Assembly (NCBI GenBank): GCA_021108395.1
Contig: JAIOQZ010000041.1
Span: 1 to 60,687 of the forward strand
Reading direction: 5' to 3'
Origin: Candidatus Cloacimonadota bacterium
GTDB lineage: Bacteria; Cloacimonadota; Cloacimonadia; Cloacimonadales; JAIOQZ01
Length of the DNA stretch: 60,687 nucleotides
Within the stretch, counting starts at the first letter, position 1; every line of letters begins with the position of its first letter. The notes below the pieces were generated by a model, which worked only from the letters and a program-made list of their open reading frames with translations, was not told the origin of the DNA and ran no database searches. Made by a program: the position numbers and the translations under genes. Below are positions 30,873-39,262 of this stretch, piece by piece.

Positions 30873-31874
30873 CTATTCATTCTCGCGCACCAGAAAGCGC
30901 TTCATGCCCATGCTCTTGAGGCTGACGACATCCTCGCCGTCCCGATAGTAGATGATTGCCTCGACGTCCTCATAGCCGCGCACCAGTTCGATGCCTTCGT
31001 CCGGCGAGACCAGAAACAGCGCGGTGGCCAGGGCATCGGCGAGGGTGGCTGTGGGCGCGATGACCGTTACCGAGATGACGCCCTCGACCGGCCAGCCGGT
31101 GCGGGGGTCGAGGATATGGTGATAGCGTACGCCGTCCAGCTCGAAGGCGCGTTCATAGTCGCCCGAGGTGACCACAGCCACAGGCGGCAAACTGAGCACG
31201 GCGATGACGTCCTCGCCCTGACGCCCGCGTGGATGCTGGATGCCCACGCTGTGGTTGCGGTCGCCGCCAAAGTAGCGTATGTCGCCACCGGCGTTGATGT
31301 AGCCGCTGGTGGCCCCGTGCGCCAGCATGAATGTCACCGCTTTGTCGATGATATAGCCCTTGCAAACGCTGCCCAGATTGATGCGCATTCCCGGCGGACG
31401 GCACACCCAGCCGTCGCCCAAGGTCAGCTTGCTCCAGCCCACGTGAGCCAGGGCGCTGTCGATGGCGGCGCTGTCGGGCACGGCGTGGCTGCCGAAGTCC
31501 CATAGGTCGCTCAGCGCCCCGATGGTGACGTCATAGCTGCCGCCGGTTTGACGCCACAGCTTGTCGGCGAGGATGAGCATCGCCTCGATGTCGGCATCCA
31601 GCGCCAGGCTGTCACCCTCGCTGGCGTTCAGCCGCCACAGGCTGCTGCCCTCCGCAAAATACGAGAGGCTGTCTTCGAGGGCGCCGATGTAGGCCAGAGC
31701 GCTGTCAACAGTGGCGCAGATGGATGGCTCGGGGCCGGTGGCGCGCACCTCGACAAACGTATCCAGCAGGATGGCCGTGCGACTGTGCGTGTAGGTGCGA
31801 GTGAGCCAGTGCCAGGCGGAGAAGGCGATGACGGCGAACAGTATCGCCAGATAAATCCATTCACGTCGTTTCAT
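30873..31874 (-). CDS. apbE: FAD:protein FMN transferase (ApbE), membrane anchored
   Basis: ATG 31874 follows an AAGGG site and gives 333 residues. The N-terminus (KRREWIYLAILFAVIAFSAW) is a single membrane anchor without lipobox. The ApbE core shows DTFVEVRATG, YDVTIGAL, NLGSVCKGYIIDKA, YINAGGDIRYFG and HHILDPRTGWPV, with the Mg/FAD-binding Asp/Thr in the last motif and ADALATALFL. It attaches FMN covalently to Thr/Ser of redox subunits such as RnfG/NqrC. No Rnf or Nqr genes are in view. It is the first gene of the seven-gene minus-strand run. Confidence 0.93.
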   Translation of the reverse strand: MKRREWIYLAILFAVIAFSAWHWLTRTYTHSRTAILLDTFVEVRATGPEPSICATVDSALAYIGALEDSLSYFAEGSSLWRLNASEGDSLALDADIEAMLILADKLWRQTGGSYDVTIGALSDLWDFGSHAVPDSAAIDSALAHVGWSKLTLGDGWVCRPPGMRINLGSVCKGYIIDKAVTFMLAHGATSGYINAGGDIRYFGGDRNHSVGIQHPRGRQGEDVIAVLSLPPVAVVTSGDYERAFELDGVRYHHILDPRTGWPVEGVISVTVIAPTATLADALATALFLVSPDEGIELVRGYEDVEAIIYYRDGEDVVSLKSMGMKRFLVRENE

Positions 31875-32039
31875 TTTACCCTTTTCCAGTTGTGATATTC
31901 TCGATAAAACCACCGGCATGGATTTTGTCAAACGAAACTTGCCGGCGGGCATTCACGGCAGGAAGGAGTAGATAACCAATGAGGTTCTCGCAATCCTCAC
32001 AATATGAAGCACGTCATGAATGGCCGGCAAAGTTCGAGC

Positions 32040-32068
32040 TTGACAATAATGCTGAATAGTGATAGAGA
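32040..32068 (+). promoter_or_regulatory. candidate sigma-70 promoter of the flavodoxin/ferredoxin gene
   Basis: A perfect TTGACA at 32040-32045 is followed after 17 bases by TAGAGA at 32063-32068. An AGGAG ribosome site lies 10 bases before the ATG at 32093. The -10 match is weak. Confidence 0.4.
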
Positions 32069-32092
32069 AATAGTATAGGAGTTTAACATTTC

Positions 32093-33040
32093 ATGGATTA
32101 TGTTTTAATTTATTTCTCAGGCACAGGAAACACTAAGCTAATCAGTGAAGAGATACAAAAAAGATTAGAGAAGAAACATCACAATGTTGAGCTTATTTCT
32201 ATTGAATCTTTGGATAGAATAGAAAGGCTCAATCTACAAAAGAAAGTAATTGGAATTGGCTTTCCTGTTTACAAATTCACTTATCCCGATATAATGAACA
32301 AACTATTTCCTCTATTGAAAGCAAAACAAGAAGGAAGGCAAGAGGACTCTCCGTTTTTCTTATACTGCACATACACAAGATTTGACGCAGACAGTTTGCA
32401 TAATTTCGCCAGGAAAATGGAAAAACTCGCCTTCCGCTTAATTGTGAAAGCAAGTTTCAAATGCCCATCAAACGGAATAGCGTCAATGAAATCTGCCGAG
32501 AGCTATGAATATAGCTCTGTGATGTTTTTCGAGGATAATATTGCTGACAAACTTGATCAATTTGCTGATGAAATTGCAAACAATTCTGCCAAATATCAAA
32601 ATAGTGATTTCAGACTAAAGCACACAGGTAAAATTTATGACTCAATAAGACTAAAAATTGTCGAAGATATTGAGCGAACAAAATATCCCAGATTGCGAAT
32701 TAATCAAGACTTATGTAATATTTGTGGATTATGCGCAGCACACTGCCCTGAAACCAACTTAGTAAATATGGGAAAGAAAATATGTATAATTGATGAATTC
32801 GCATGCTTGCATTGCTTACGTTGCATGCATCATTGTCCAAAATATGCCATCTCATTTGGTGAACTAACCACGGGACCACAAAGATATACAATCAAAGTCC
32901 GCAACAAGTTATTTGATAAAGCAGCAAGTGGCTATAAGGAGAAGTACTGGTGGGATTTCAATAGTATTCGAAAAAAATGGAAACAGAAAACAATCAAATA
33001 TTGGATACTACATCGGAGATGGCGGAAAACTGCGAAGTAA
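32093..33040 (+). CDS. flavodoxin plus 2[4Fe-4S] ferredoxin fusion (EFR1-type)
   Basis: The 315-residue protein has an N-terminal flavodoxin-like domain (IYFSGTGNTKLISE FMN loop, GFPVYKF) and a C-terminal ferredoxin with CNICGLCAAHCP and CLHCLRCMHHCP for two [4Fe-4S] clusters. Such proteins shuttle electrons in strict anaerobes; the partner is unknown. The gene is strikingly AT-rich and uses AAA/AAT/ATA codons, in contrast to the GC-rich neighbours on both sides, which points to recent transfer from a low-GC bacterium such as a Clostridia or Bacteroidia member. It is the only plus-strand gene between two minus-strand runs. Confidence 0.9.
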   Translation: MDYVLIYFSGTGNTKLISEEIQKRLEKKHHNVELISIESLDRIERLNLQKKVIGIGFPVYKFTYPDIMNKLFPLLKAKQEGRQEDSPFFLYCTYTRFDADSLHNFARKMEKLAFRLIVKASFKCPSNGIASMKSAESYEYSSVMFFEDNIADKLDQFADEIANNSAKYQNSDFRLKHTGKIYDSIRLKIVEDIERTKYPRLRINQDLCNICGLCAAHCPETNLVNMGKKICIIDEFACLHCLRCMHHCPKYAISFGELTTGPQRYTIKVRNKLFDKAASGYKEKYWWDFNSIRKKWKQKTIKYWILHRRWRKTAK

Positions 33041-33318
33041 GGGTTCTGCTTACTGATACCTTTGCTTAACACATCATCAGCGATGTAACAATGCATAAAG
33101 AAGCATGCAAAATGCTACACGTTCTTCCGAGTTTCCGAGCTGGCGAGCTTTTCGCCGGAGTTGTCGTCCTGGCCATGCTTCAGCTGTCCAAACTGAAAGT
33201 CTTTCAGCAACAGAAATTCATTGCCCGCTATCAACATAGTGTCCTCCCAATGGACGGAAGGCCGGAGGAATCATGAAGAAAGCCCGAAGGCTGCTTTGCC
33301 GGCCTTTCCGTCAAAATC
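33041..33318. other. intergenic region between AT-rich gene and beta-repeat gene
   Basis: The 278 bases hold no convincing gene. A 61-codon plus-strand frame at 33091-33276 has no ribosome site or motif. Weak inverted symmetry near 33281-33305 (AAGGC/GCCTT) could be a terminator for the minus-strand gene. Confidence 0.4.
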
Positions 33319-34155
33319 TTACTGTGACTCCTGCTTGATGATCACCTTGCCCATACCGAGATCGAATTCACGATAGACCACGTTCGAGCGCTGCATGACG
33401 ACATTGCCCATGCCGGAACTGACATCGAGCCGATCGAGGTCGGTGTCGCGCACGGTCACGTTGCCCATGCCGGTGTTGGCTTCCACCTGATTGCCATCGC
33501 AGTCATCCAGCAACAAATTGCCCATTCCAAGTGACGCTTCGAGGCTCTCGATGTTGCGCACTTCACGAAGCACGACATTACCGATTCCGGCATCGATAAC
33601 AGCGTTTTGCAGCACATTGAAGTCGAAAAGAGTCACTTCACCTGCGCCGCATTCAACGACCAGGTTCTTCATCGATTCAAAATCAGTCAGTTCAACATCG
33701 CCTGCGCCAACTTCGAGAACCAGAGATTCCGAGCCACGCATACCGGCAATGCTGACGTTTCCTGCGCCCAGTTCGGCTGACAGTTCGATGTCCCGCGGGA
33801 TAGCGCCAGTCATCGTGCGCAGCATGGCAGGCTCTCCAGACTGCGTCCTGTATTCAATATCTCCGTCCTCGTCGAAATAGAATTCTGCGTCACCCGGCTC
33901 GTATTCAAAGTACGAAATCCGCAGGTCGCAACCGCTCTGTCTGGCGCCTTCGAGGCACAGCGTAGCGGCGCCGCTCTCGATGTGCATCTGGGGCGGCAAC
34001 GGCACATTCAAGCTTGCCTTACCGATGTGCTTCAGGCGAACGCCATCGCAAACCACCTCTTTCGCATCGACATCGTCGATGGAACCGGCTTCGAGAATCA
34101 GCGCAACCAGTAGCATGGCCACAAGCACAATAATCGTGAAAAAGAACTGTCTCAT
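33319..34155 (-). CDS. exported DUF4097-like beta-repeat protein
   Basis: 278 residues with an N-terminal hydrophobic segment (FFFTIIVLVAMLLVALIL) acting as signal or anchor. From about residue 120 the chain is made of eight repeats of roughly 20 residues centred on a G[AMI]G[NDEK]V/L turn: LGAGNVSI, VGAGDVEL, CGAGEVTL, AGIGNVVL, LGMGNLLL, TGMGNVTV, SGMGNVVM, LGMGKVII. This predicts a small beta-solenoid as in DUF4097/LiaF C-terminal domains, families linked to envelope stress sensing or adhesion. First repeats use GAG and later ones GMG. Function unproven. A ribosome site AGGAGG precedes the ATG; the gene appears monocistronic. Confidence 0.75.
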   Translation of the reverse strand: MRQFFFTIIVLVAMLLVALILEAGSIDDVDAKEVVCDGVRLKHIGKASLNVPLPPQMHIESGAATLCLEGARQSGCDLRISYFEYEPGDAEFYFDEDGDIEYRTQSGEPAMLRTMTGAIPRDIELSAELGAGNVSIAGMRGSESLVLEVGAGDVELTDFESMKNLVVECGAGEVTLFDFNVLQNAVIDAGIGNVVLREVRNIESLEASLGMGNLLLDDCDGNQVEANTGMGNVTVRDTDLDRLDVSSGMGNVVMQRSNVVYREFDLGMGKVIIKQESQ

Positions 34156-34309
34156 GAAACCTCCTTGTCTGCTATATCATATGCAAGCTTAATGCCAATC
34201 GGGGCATATTACGCTTGTTTTGTGCTATACAAGAATATATGGCCACACACTTAAAGTATTTTATCAAGCAGGAATCAGTCGTTTTATGCGCTTTCGCACA
34301 ATCGATATA

Positions 34310-35659
34310 TCAGTGTGATATGCGCCTGACCCAGTGACCGCAACCTCGTTTGCCGATAACGCCAACGCCGTCCACATACACAGACTCGCCGCGCAGAATG
34401 GTGCGCCGCACACGACAGGAAAAGCACTGGCCATTGAACGGCGAGAACTTCCCCAGGCTCAACAAGTCCTGCTCGCGGGCAGTCCAGGGGGAAGCGCAAT
34501 CCAGCAGCACAAAGTCGGCGTCGCTGCCGGGGTCGAGACAGCCCTTGCGCGGCCAGATGCCCAGCCGACGGGCAGGGTTGCCCGATGTTAGCTCCGCCAG
34601 CCTTGCGGGTGTGATGCGCTCGGTGGCGAGGAACTCCGAGGCCAGCCAGGGCAACTGCCACTGGACGCAGGGGATGCCGTTATACACCTCGCGCAGGTCG
34701 ATGGCGGTCTTGCCGGTGTTCCAGTCACAGCCGGCGTGATCGCTGGCGACCCAGTCGAGCCTGCCGTCGATGAGACAGTCGCGCAGGAAATCGCGGTCGG
34801 CGGCTGACTTCACAGGCGGCGCGGTCTTGAGCCGCCCCTTCAGCCTGGCGAGGTCTTCGCTGGTGAAGGCGAGGTAGTGCGGCGCCGTCTCCCAGGTGAT
34901 GTCGGCGGCAGCCTCCCGTGCGGCGAGAACGGCCATTACCGCCGTCTTCGCCCCCACATGAACGATGTGCATGCGGCAACCATGATAGCGAGAGATGATG
35001 TCGCGCACGGCGGTTTCCTCGGCCTCGGCAGGCCGCATCCGCGACCACTCGGCAAAGTCGGCCCAGTCCCACTGACGCATTGCCAGCTTGGCGATGACGG
35101 TGGGGTCTTCGGCGTGGAACGCCAGCAGAACACCCCTGCCTCGGCACATGGCGGCCACGATGTCCATCTCCTGTGGCGAGAGCGCGGAGAAGGTGTCCAT
35201 GCCGGAAACGGTGTAGCTCTTGAAGCCCACCACACCGGCCTCCCACAGCCGCTCGATTTCCTTTTGGTCGATGTCGCCGCCGCGAATGCCGCCCCACAGC
35301 GCGTAATCGACATGCGCCTTGCCGCCAATGGCGGCGAGCTTGTGTTCGAGTGCGGCTACGCTGGTGACGGGTGGCAGGCTGGTGCAGGGCATATCGACCA
35401 CAGTGGTGACGCCGCCGGCGGCAGCGGCACAGGTACCACTGGCAAAGTCCTCGCGCTGGGTGAAGCCGGGGTCGTTGAAATGAACATGCGTATCGATAGC
35501 GCCGGGCAACGCCAGGTAGCCCTCCGCGTCGATTGTATCAACACCTTCGTGGGTGCATTCCCCGACCGGCAGCACCTGCAATATCCGTTCGTCATGTAAA
35601 ATATCGACAACCCGCGTGAAGCTGCCATGCGGGATGCGGGCGTTCCGCAGCAGCTTCAT
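34310..35659 (-). CDS. cyclic amidohydrolase (dihydroorotase/allantoinase/hydantoinase type)
   Basis: The start ATG 35659 overlaps the stop of the 2Fe-2S gene as ATGA. The 449-residue protein has the complete binuclear metal site: His58 and His60 (DTHVHFNDPG), a carboxylatable Lys147 (GFKSYTVSG), His182 (FHAED), His234 (HIVHVG) and Asp306 (DWVASDHAGC). These are shared by dihydroorotases, allantoinases and hydantoinases. The FHAED box and HFNDPG favour the dihydroorotase/allantoinase side. Its placement in a molybdenum hydroxylase and SsnA cluster suggests opening of an oxidised purine-derived or hydantoin ring rather than pyrimidine synthesis; that is inference. Confidence 0.88.
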   Translation of the reverse strand: MKLLRNARIPHGSFTRVVDILHDERILQVLPVGECTHEGVDTIDAEGYLALPGAIDTHVHFNDPGFTQREDFASGTCAAAAGGVTTVVDMPCTSLPPVTSVAALEHKLAAIGGKAHVDYALWGGIRGGDIDQKEIERLWEAGVVGFKSYTVSGMDTFSALSPQEMDIVAAMCRGRGVLLAFHAEDPTVIAKLAMRQWDWADFAEWSRMRPAEAEETAVRDIISRYHGCRMHIVHVGAKTAVMAVLAAREAAADITWETAPHYLAFTSEDLARLKGRLKTAPPVKSAADRDFLRDCLIDGRLDWVASDHAGCDWNTGKTAIDLREVYNGIPCVQWQLPWLASEFLATERITPARLAELTSGNPARRLGIWPRKGCLDPGSDADFVLLDCASPWTAREQDLLSLGKFSPFNGQCFSCRVRRTILRGESVYVDGVGVIGKRGCGHWVRRISH

Positions 35660-36111
35660 CGGCTTATTTCGCCTGCGGCGGCCAGCACCGCGTCGATTAT
35701 CTGCACATAGCCGGTGCAGCGGCAGAGGTTGCCCTCGAGCGCCTCGATCACATCGTCGCGGTCGGGGGCGGGATTGGCGCGCAGCAGCGCCAGTGCGCTC
35801 ATGAGCATCCCCGGCGTGCAAAAGCCGCATTGCACCGCTCCCTCCTGCAAAAAGGCCTCGCGCAACACCGCCAGCGTGGCATCAGTGCTTTCCACCGTTT
35901 CCACCTGTGCGCCTTCGCATTGCGCCAGAAGCACCAGGCAGCTATTGACGGCGCGGCCATTCAGCAACACCGTGCAGGCTCCGCATTCGCCAATGCCACA
36001 GCCTTCTTTAGCGCCCATGAGGCCCAAGTCGTCACGCAGGGCGTCCAGCAGGCGCAATCCAGGGCGATCCTGCAATTCTATGTCGCGTCCATTCACAGTC
36101 ATGCGAATCAC
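35656..36111 (-). CDS. 2Fe-2S subunit of a xanthine dehydrogenase-family molybdenum hydroxylase
   Basis: 151 residues with all eight cluster ligands: Cys38, Cys43, Cys46 and Cys58 (CGIGECGACTVLLNG...C, plant-type ferredoxin fold) and Cys95, Cys98, Cys130 and Cys132 (CGFCTPG...CRCTGY, helical domain). It passes electrons from the molybdenum site to the FAD domain. Translation probably starts at GTG 36111, which overlaps the upstream stop as GTGA with GGAGG 4 bases away; an ATG nine bases on is the alternative. Coupling to both neighbours indicates one complex and one pathway. Confidence 0.93.
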   Translation of the reverse strand: MIRMTVNGRDIELQDRPGLRLLDALRDDLGLMGAKEGCGIGECGACTVLLNGRAVNSCLVLLAQCEGAQVETVESTDATLAVLREAFLQEGAVQCGFCTPGMLMSALALLRANPAPDRDDVIEALEGNLCRCTGYVQIIDAVLAAAGEISR

Positions 36112-39100
36112 TTGTCCTCCAATCGCAACAGCATATCGTAGAGCAGGCCGCAGCAGACGGGAATTTTCCAGTCAGCCGACCAGCGCCCGCCGATGGCTTC
36201 CCGCAGCAGGTCGCCCATCGCCTCGCGGCCAAGCTCGGCCGCCTCACGCGGTGACTTGCCCCGCAGTAACTCTTCGAGCTTTGTCAGCCGTGCGGGGCAA
36301 CTCAGCAGCGAGCCAGTTGCCAGGCGCACATTCCGCAGGATGCCCTTTTCGCGCTGCACCAGCAGCGCCAGGCTCACCCGCCCGATGTTCACCGACGCAC
36401 GACGGCCAACCTTCTCATACAGGTGCATCCACTCGCCCTCCGGCAGTCGCGGGATAGTGACGGACACAACCATCTCGCCGGGGCGCAGGACGGTGCGATA
36501 CGCTCCGCGAATGAACTCGGCCACAGAAACATTGCGTCGGTCGTGCTGGGAACGCAGTTCGAGGCCGGCATCGAGCGCCAGCAGGGCGGGAACGCTGTCG
36601 GCGCAGGGAGCGGCGTTGCAGATGTTGCCCCCCAGGGTGGCGCGGTTGCGAATCTGCAATGAACCCACGCTGCGACAGGCGGACGCCAGCAGGGGAAATA
36701 CCCGCGCCAGGTCGGCATGGTCGCGCACGTCACGCATGGTCACGCAGGCGCCCAGTCGCACCTCGTGCGCCTCCATGCGGATGACGCGCAGTTCGTCAAG
36801 CCGGTGCAGGCTCACCAGCGCCTCTGCCCCACACCCGGCCCGCTGTGCTATGAGCGCGTCGGTTCCGCCCGCCAGCGCCCGCGTTCCGGGGCTTTGCAGC
36901 AGACGTAACGCCTCTGGCAGGGTGGAGGGCGCAAGCGCCTTCGCCGGTGAGGGCTGTTCAAAGCTGGCGGTCGCCGTCTCGCTCTGGCGCGAGGGCTTGT
37001 ACAGTGGCCGCCCCAGGCTCACCTGTTCGAGCGACAGCGGTATCTGGCGATGACGCTTGCCAGTGGCTTGCGCCACTGCGTTGGCGATGGCCGCCGCCGC
37101 CAGCTCGAGCGTTGGTTCGCCCAAAGACTTCGCCCCGTATGGCCCGGCTGGGTCAGGATTCTCGACAAAGCAGACGTCGAACTGGGGTGTGTCGGCAGCG
37201 GTGGGAATGATATATTCGTCAAAGTTGCGGAACTTGATGACGCCCTGCTGGATGTTGAGGTCTTCGAGAACGCCGTAGCCCATGCCCTGGGTGACGCCGC
37301 CATACACCTGGCCAAGAGCGCCCAGCGGGTTGATGATGCGGCCGGCGTCGTGCACGGCGGTAACCCGCTCCACGCGCACCCTGCCGGTGATGGTGTCCAC
37401 CTCCACCTCGGCCACCTGACAGCCATAGACGTAGGTGAAGTAGGCGTCGCCCTGCCCGGCTTCTTCGTCCCAGGAAGTGGCAGGCGCCTTGAACCACCCG
37501 AAGGCGGCGAGGTTACGCCCCTGCTGCACCGCCCTGGCGGCGACTTCCGCAAAGCTGAGGCTGCTGCCGTCTGCCCCGCTCACCCGTCCGTCCTCCCATG
37601 TCAGTTCGTCGCCCAGGTCGGCGGAGACGGCTTCGGCCAGCGCCTGCCGCACCTTGAGCGCGGCCAGCTCGATTGCCTTGCCGCCCATGAGCGTGCTGCG
37701 CGAAGCCACCGTGGGGCCGCCGTCGGGCACCCACGAGGTCTGCGGACTCAGGAACACGATGTCATCGAGCGGGATGCCCAGCGCCTCGGCGGCAACCTGA
37801 GCGAAGGTGGTGCGCAGCCCCTGGCCGTTCTCGTGCAGAGCCGCAGCGATGCACACGCTACCGTCGCTTTGAACGCACACCAGCGCCGAAGTGGCGTCGG
37901 TGCCTTCTGCGCCCAGCGAGCAACCGCGAAAGCTCAGTGCCAAGCCGATGCCTCGCCGCCTGCGCCCCTGCTGCGGCTGGCCGAACAGCTCCCGCTTGCG
38001 GGTGTAGTCGCTGCGCTGGGCGGCAATGTCTAACACCTCCCGCAAAGCGACGCGGTGCGAGTCGAGCTTCTGGCCAGTGGCCGTGATGGCGTCCTGCTCG
38101 AAAGCGTTGCGACGGCGCAGCTCGAGGGGCGACAGGCCGCACACTTCGGCCACCTCGTCCATCAGCGATTCCTGCGCGAAGATGACCTGCGGGCTGCCGT
38201 ATCCCCGAAACGCGCCGGTGTAGGGGTTGTTGGTGTACACCCCGCGTATGTCTATGCTGACGTTGGGGATGGCGTATGGCCCGGTGGCCTGCACCAGCGA
38301 GCGCCAGGTGACGAAAAAGGTTTGCGACGAGATTGCCCCCGCGTCGGCGAGGATGTCGGCGGTCAGCGCTTCGAGATTGCCGTCGGCGGAGAAGCCCACC
38401 TTGTAGCGCATGATGTAGGGATGTCGCTTGTAGCTCTCGCGGATGGATTCCTCACGGCTGCTGGTGAGTTGCACCGGCCTGCCGCAAAGGCGGCACAGCA
38501 AGGCGGCGCGACAGGCCATCGCGCTGATGGTGTCGTCCTTGCCGCCGAAGGACCCGCCCAGATTCGAGGGCTCGACGTTCACGCGGTTGAGCGGCAAGCC
38601 CATATAGGCGGCCACGGCGCTGCGTGTGCTATATGGATTCTGCACCGAGCCGAACACTCTGAGGCCGCCGCTGACGAGATCCGGCGCGGCGGTGACGCTC
38701 TCCGGCTCAATGTATGCATGCTCCACCGCGCCGGTGCGGTAGGTGCGATCGAGCATGTGCTCGCACGTGGCGAAGGCTGCTTCGGCGTCGCCTTTGCGCA
38801 GCGGGTAATGCAGAATGACGTTGTCGGGAAAGTCGGGGCGCACAGAGGGGGCGTCGTCTCTGGCGGCCTGCTCGAGGTCGAAGATGCCCTCGGTCGGCTC
38901 GACCTCCACCTCGATGGCGGCGGCGGCGCAACGAGCCAGTTCTGGCGTTTCGGCGGCCACAACCGCCAGCACGTCACCCTCACAGAACACGCGCCCAGAG
39001 GCGAGCGGGAAGTGGTCGGCACGGATGGGCCCGATGGCCGCCTGGCCGGGCACGTCCTCGCAGGTGGCTATGGCCACCACGCCGGGCATTGCACGGGCAA

Positions 39101-39260
39101 CGGTCGCATCGAGCCGCCGCACTACGCCACAGGTGACGGGGGTGTAGCGGCAGGCGGCATACAGCATACCGGGCAGGCGCACGTCGGCGGCATACACGGC
39201 CACGCCGGTCACTTTCTGGTCGCCGTCCACGCGCCGAACGTCGGTTCCAATGGTTTTCAT
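36108..39260 (-). CDS. molybdenum hydroxylase: Mo-cofactor subunit fused to FAD subunit
   Basis: ATG 39260 follows CAGGAG and gives 1050 residues. Residues 1 to about 750 are the molybdopterin-binding subunit (VRRVDGDQKVTG start, GAFRGYGSPQ near the Mo site, VASRSTLMGG, and GAKSLGEP with the catalytic glutamate near 720). From about 770 a CoxM-like FAD domain follows (RALAGGTDALIAQRAG, IRNRATLGGNICNAAPCADS). The AFRGYGSPQ box is of the xanthine dehydrogenase type, not the AYRCSFR loop of CO dehydrogenase. A Mo-then-FAD fusion with separate 2Fe-2S subunit is unusual: FAD is normally separate or fused to 2Fe-2S. Substrate likely a purine or other N-heterocycle, judged from the SsnA and amidohydrolase neighbours. 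Confidence 0.92.
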   Translation of the reverse strand: MKTIGTDVRRVDGDQKVTGVAVYAADVRLPGMLYAACRYTPVTCGVVRRLDATVARAMPGVVAIATCEDVPGQAAIGPIRADHFPLASGRVFCEGDVLAVVAAETPELARCAAAAIEVEVEPTEGIFDLEQAARDDAPSVRPDFPDNVILHYPLRKGDAEAAFATCEHMLDRTYRTGAVEHAYIEPESVTAAPDLVSGGLRVFGSVQNPYSTRSAVAAYMGLPLNRVNVEPSNLGGSFGGKDDTISAMACRAALLCRLCGRPVQLTSSREESIRESYKRHPYIMRYKVGFSADGNLEALTADILADAGAISSQTFFVTWRSLVQATGPYAIPNVSIDIRGVYTNNPYTGAFRGYGSPQVIFAQESLMDEVAEVCGLSPLELRRRNAFEQDAITATGQKLDSHRVALREVLDIAAQRSDYTRKRELFGQPQQGRRRRGIGLALSFRGCSLGAEGTDATSALVCVQSDGSVCIAAALHENGQGLRTTFAQVAAEALGIPLDDIVFLSPQTSWVPDGGPTVASRSTLMGGKAIELAALKVRQALAEAVSADLGDELTWEDGRVSGADGSSLSFAEVAARAVQQGRNLAAFGWFKAPATSWDEEAGQGDAYFTYVYGCQVAEVEVDTITGRVRVERVTAVHDAGRIINPLGALGQVYGGVTQGMGYGVLEDLNIQQGVIKFRNFDEYIIPTAADTPQFDVCFVENPDPAGPYGAKSLGEPTLELAAAAIANAVAQATGKRHRQIPLSLEQVSLGRPLYKPSRQSETATASFEQPSPAKALAPSTLPEALRLLQSPGTRALAGGTDALIAQRAGCGAEALVSLHRLDELRVIRMEAHEVRLGACVTMRDVRDHADLARVFPLLASACRSVGSLQIRNRATLGGNICNAAPCADSVPALLALDAGLELRSQHDRRNVSVAEFIRGAYRTVLRPGEMVVSVTIPRLPEGEWMHLYEKVGRRASVNIGRVSLALLVQREKGILRNVRLATGSLLSCPARLTKLEELLRGKSPREAAELGREAMGDLLREAIGGRWSADWKIPVCCGLLYDMLLRLEDK

Positions 39261-39262
39261 GC

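Noticed and set aside
33091-33276. A 61-codon plus-strand frame after the flavodoxin/ferredoxin gene
   Set aside because: No ribosome site, no homologous motif recognised, poor context.
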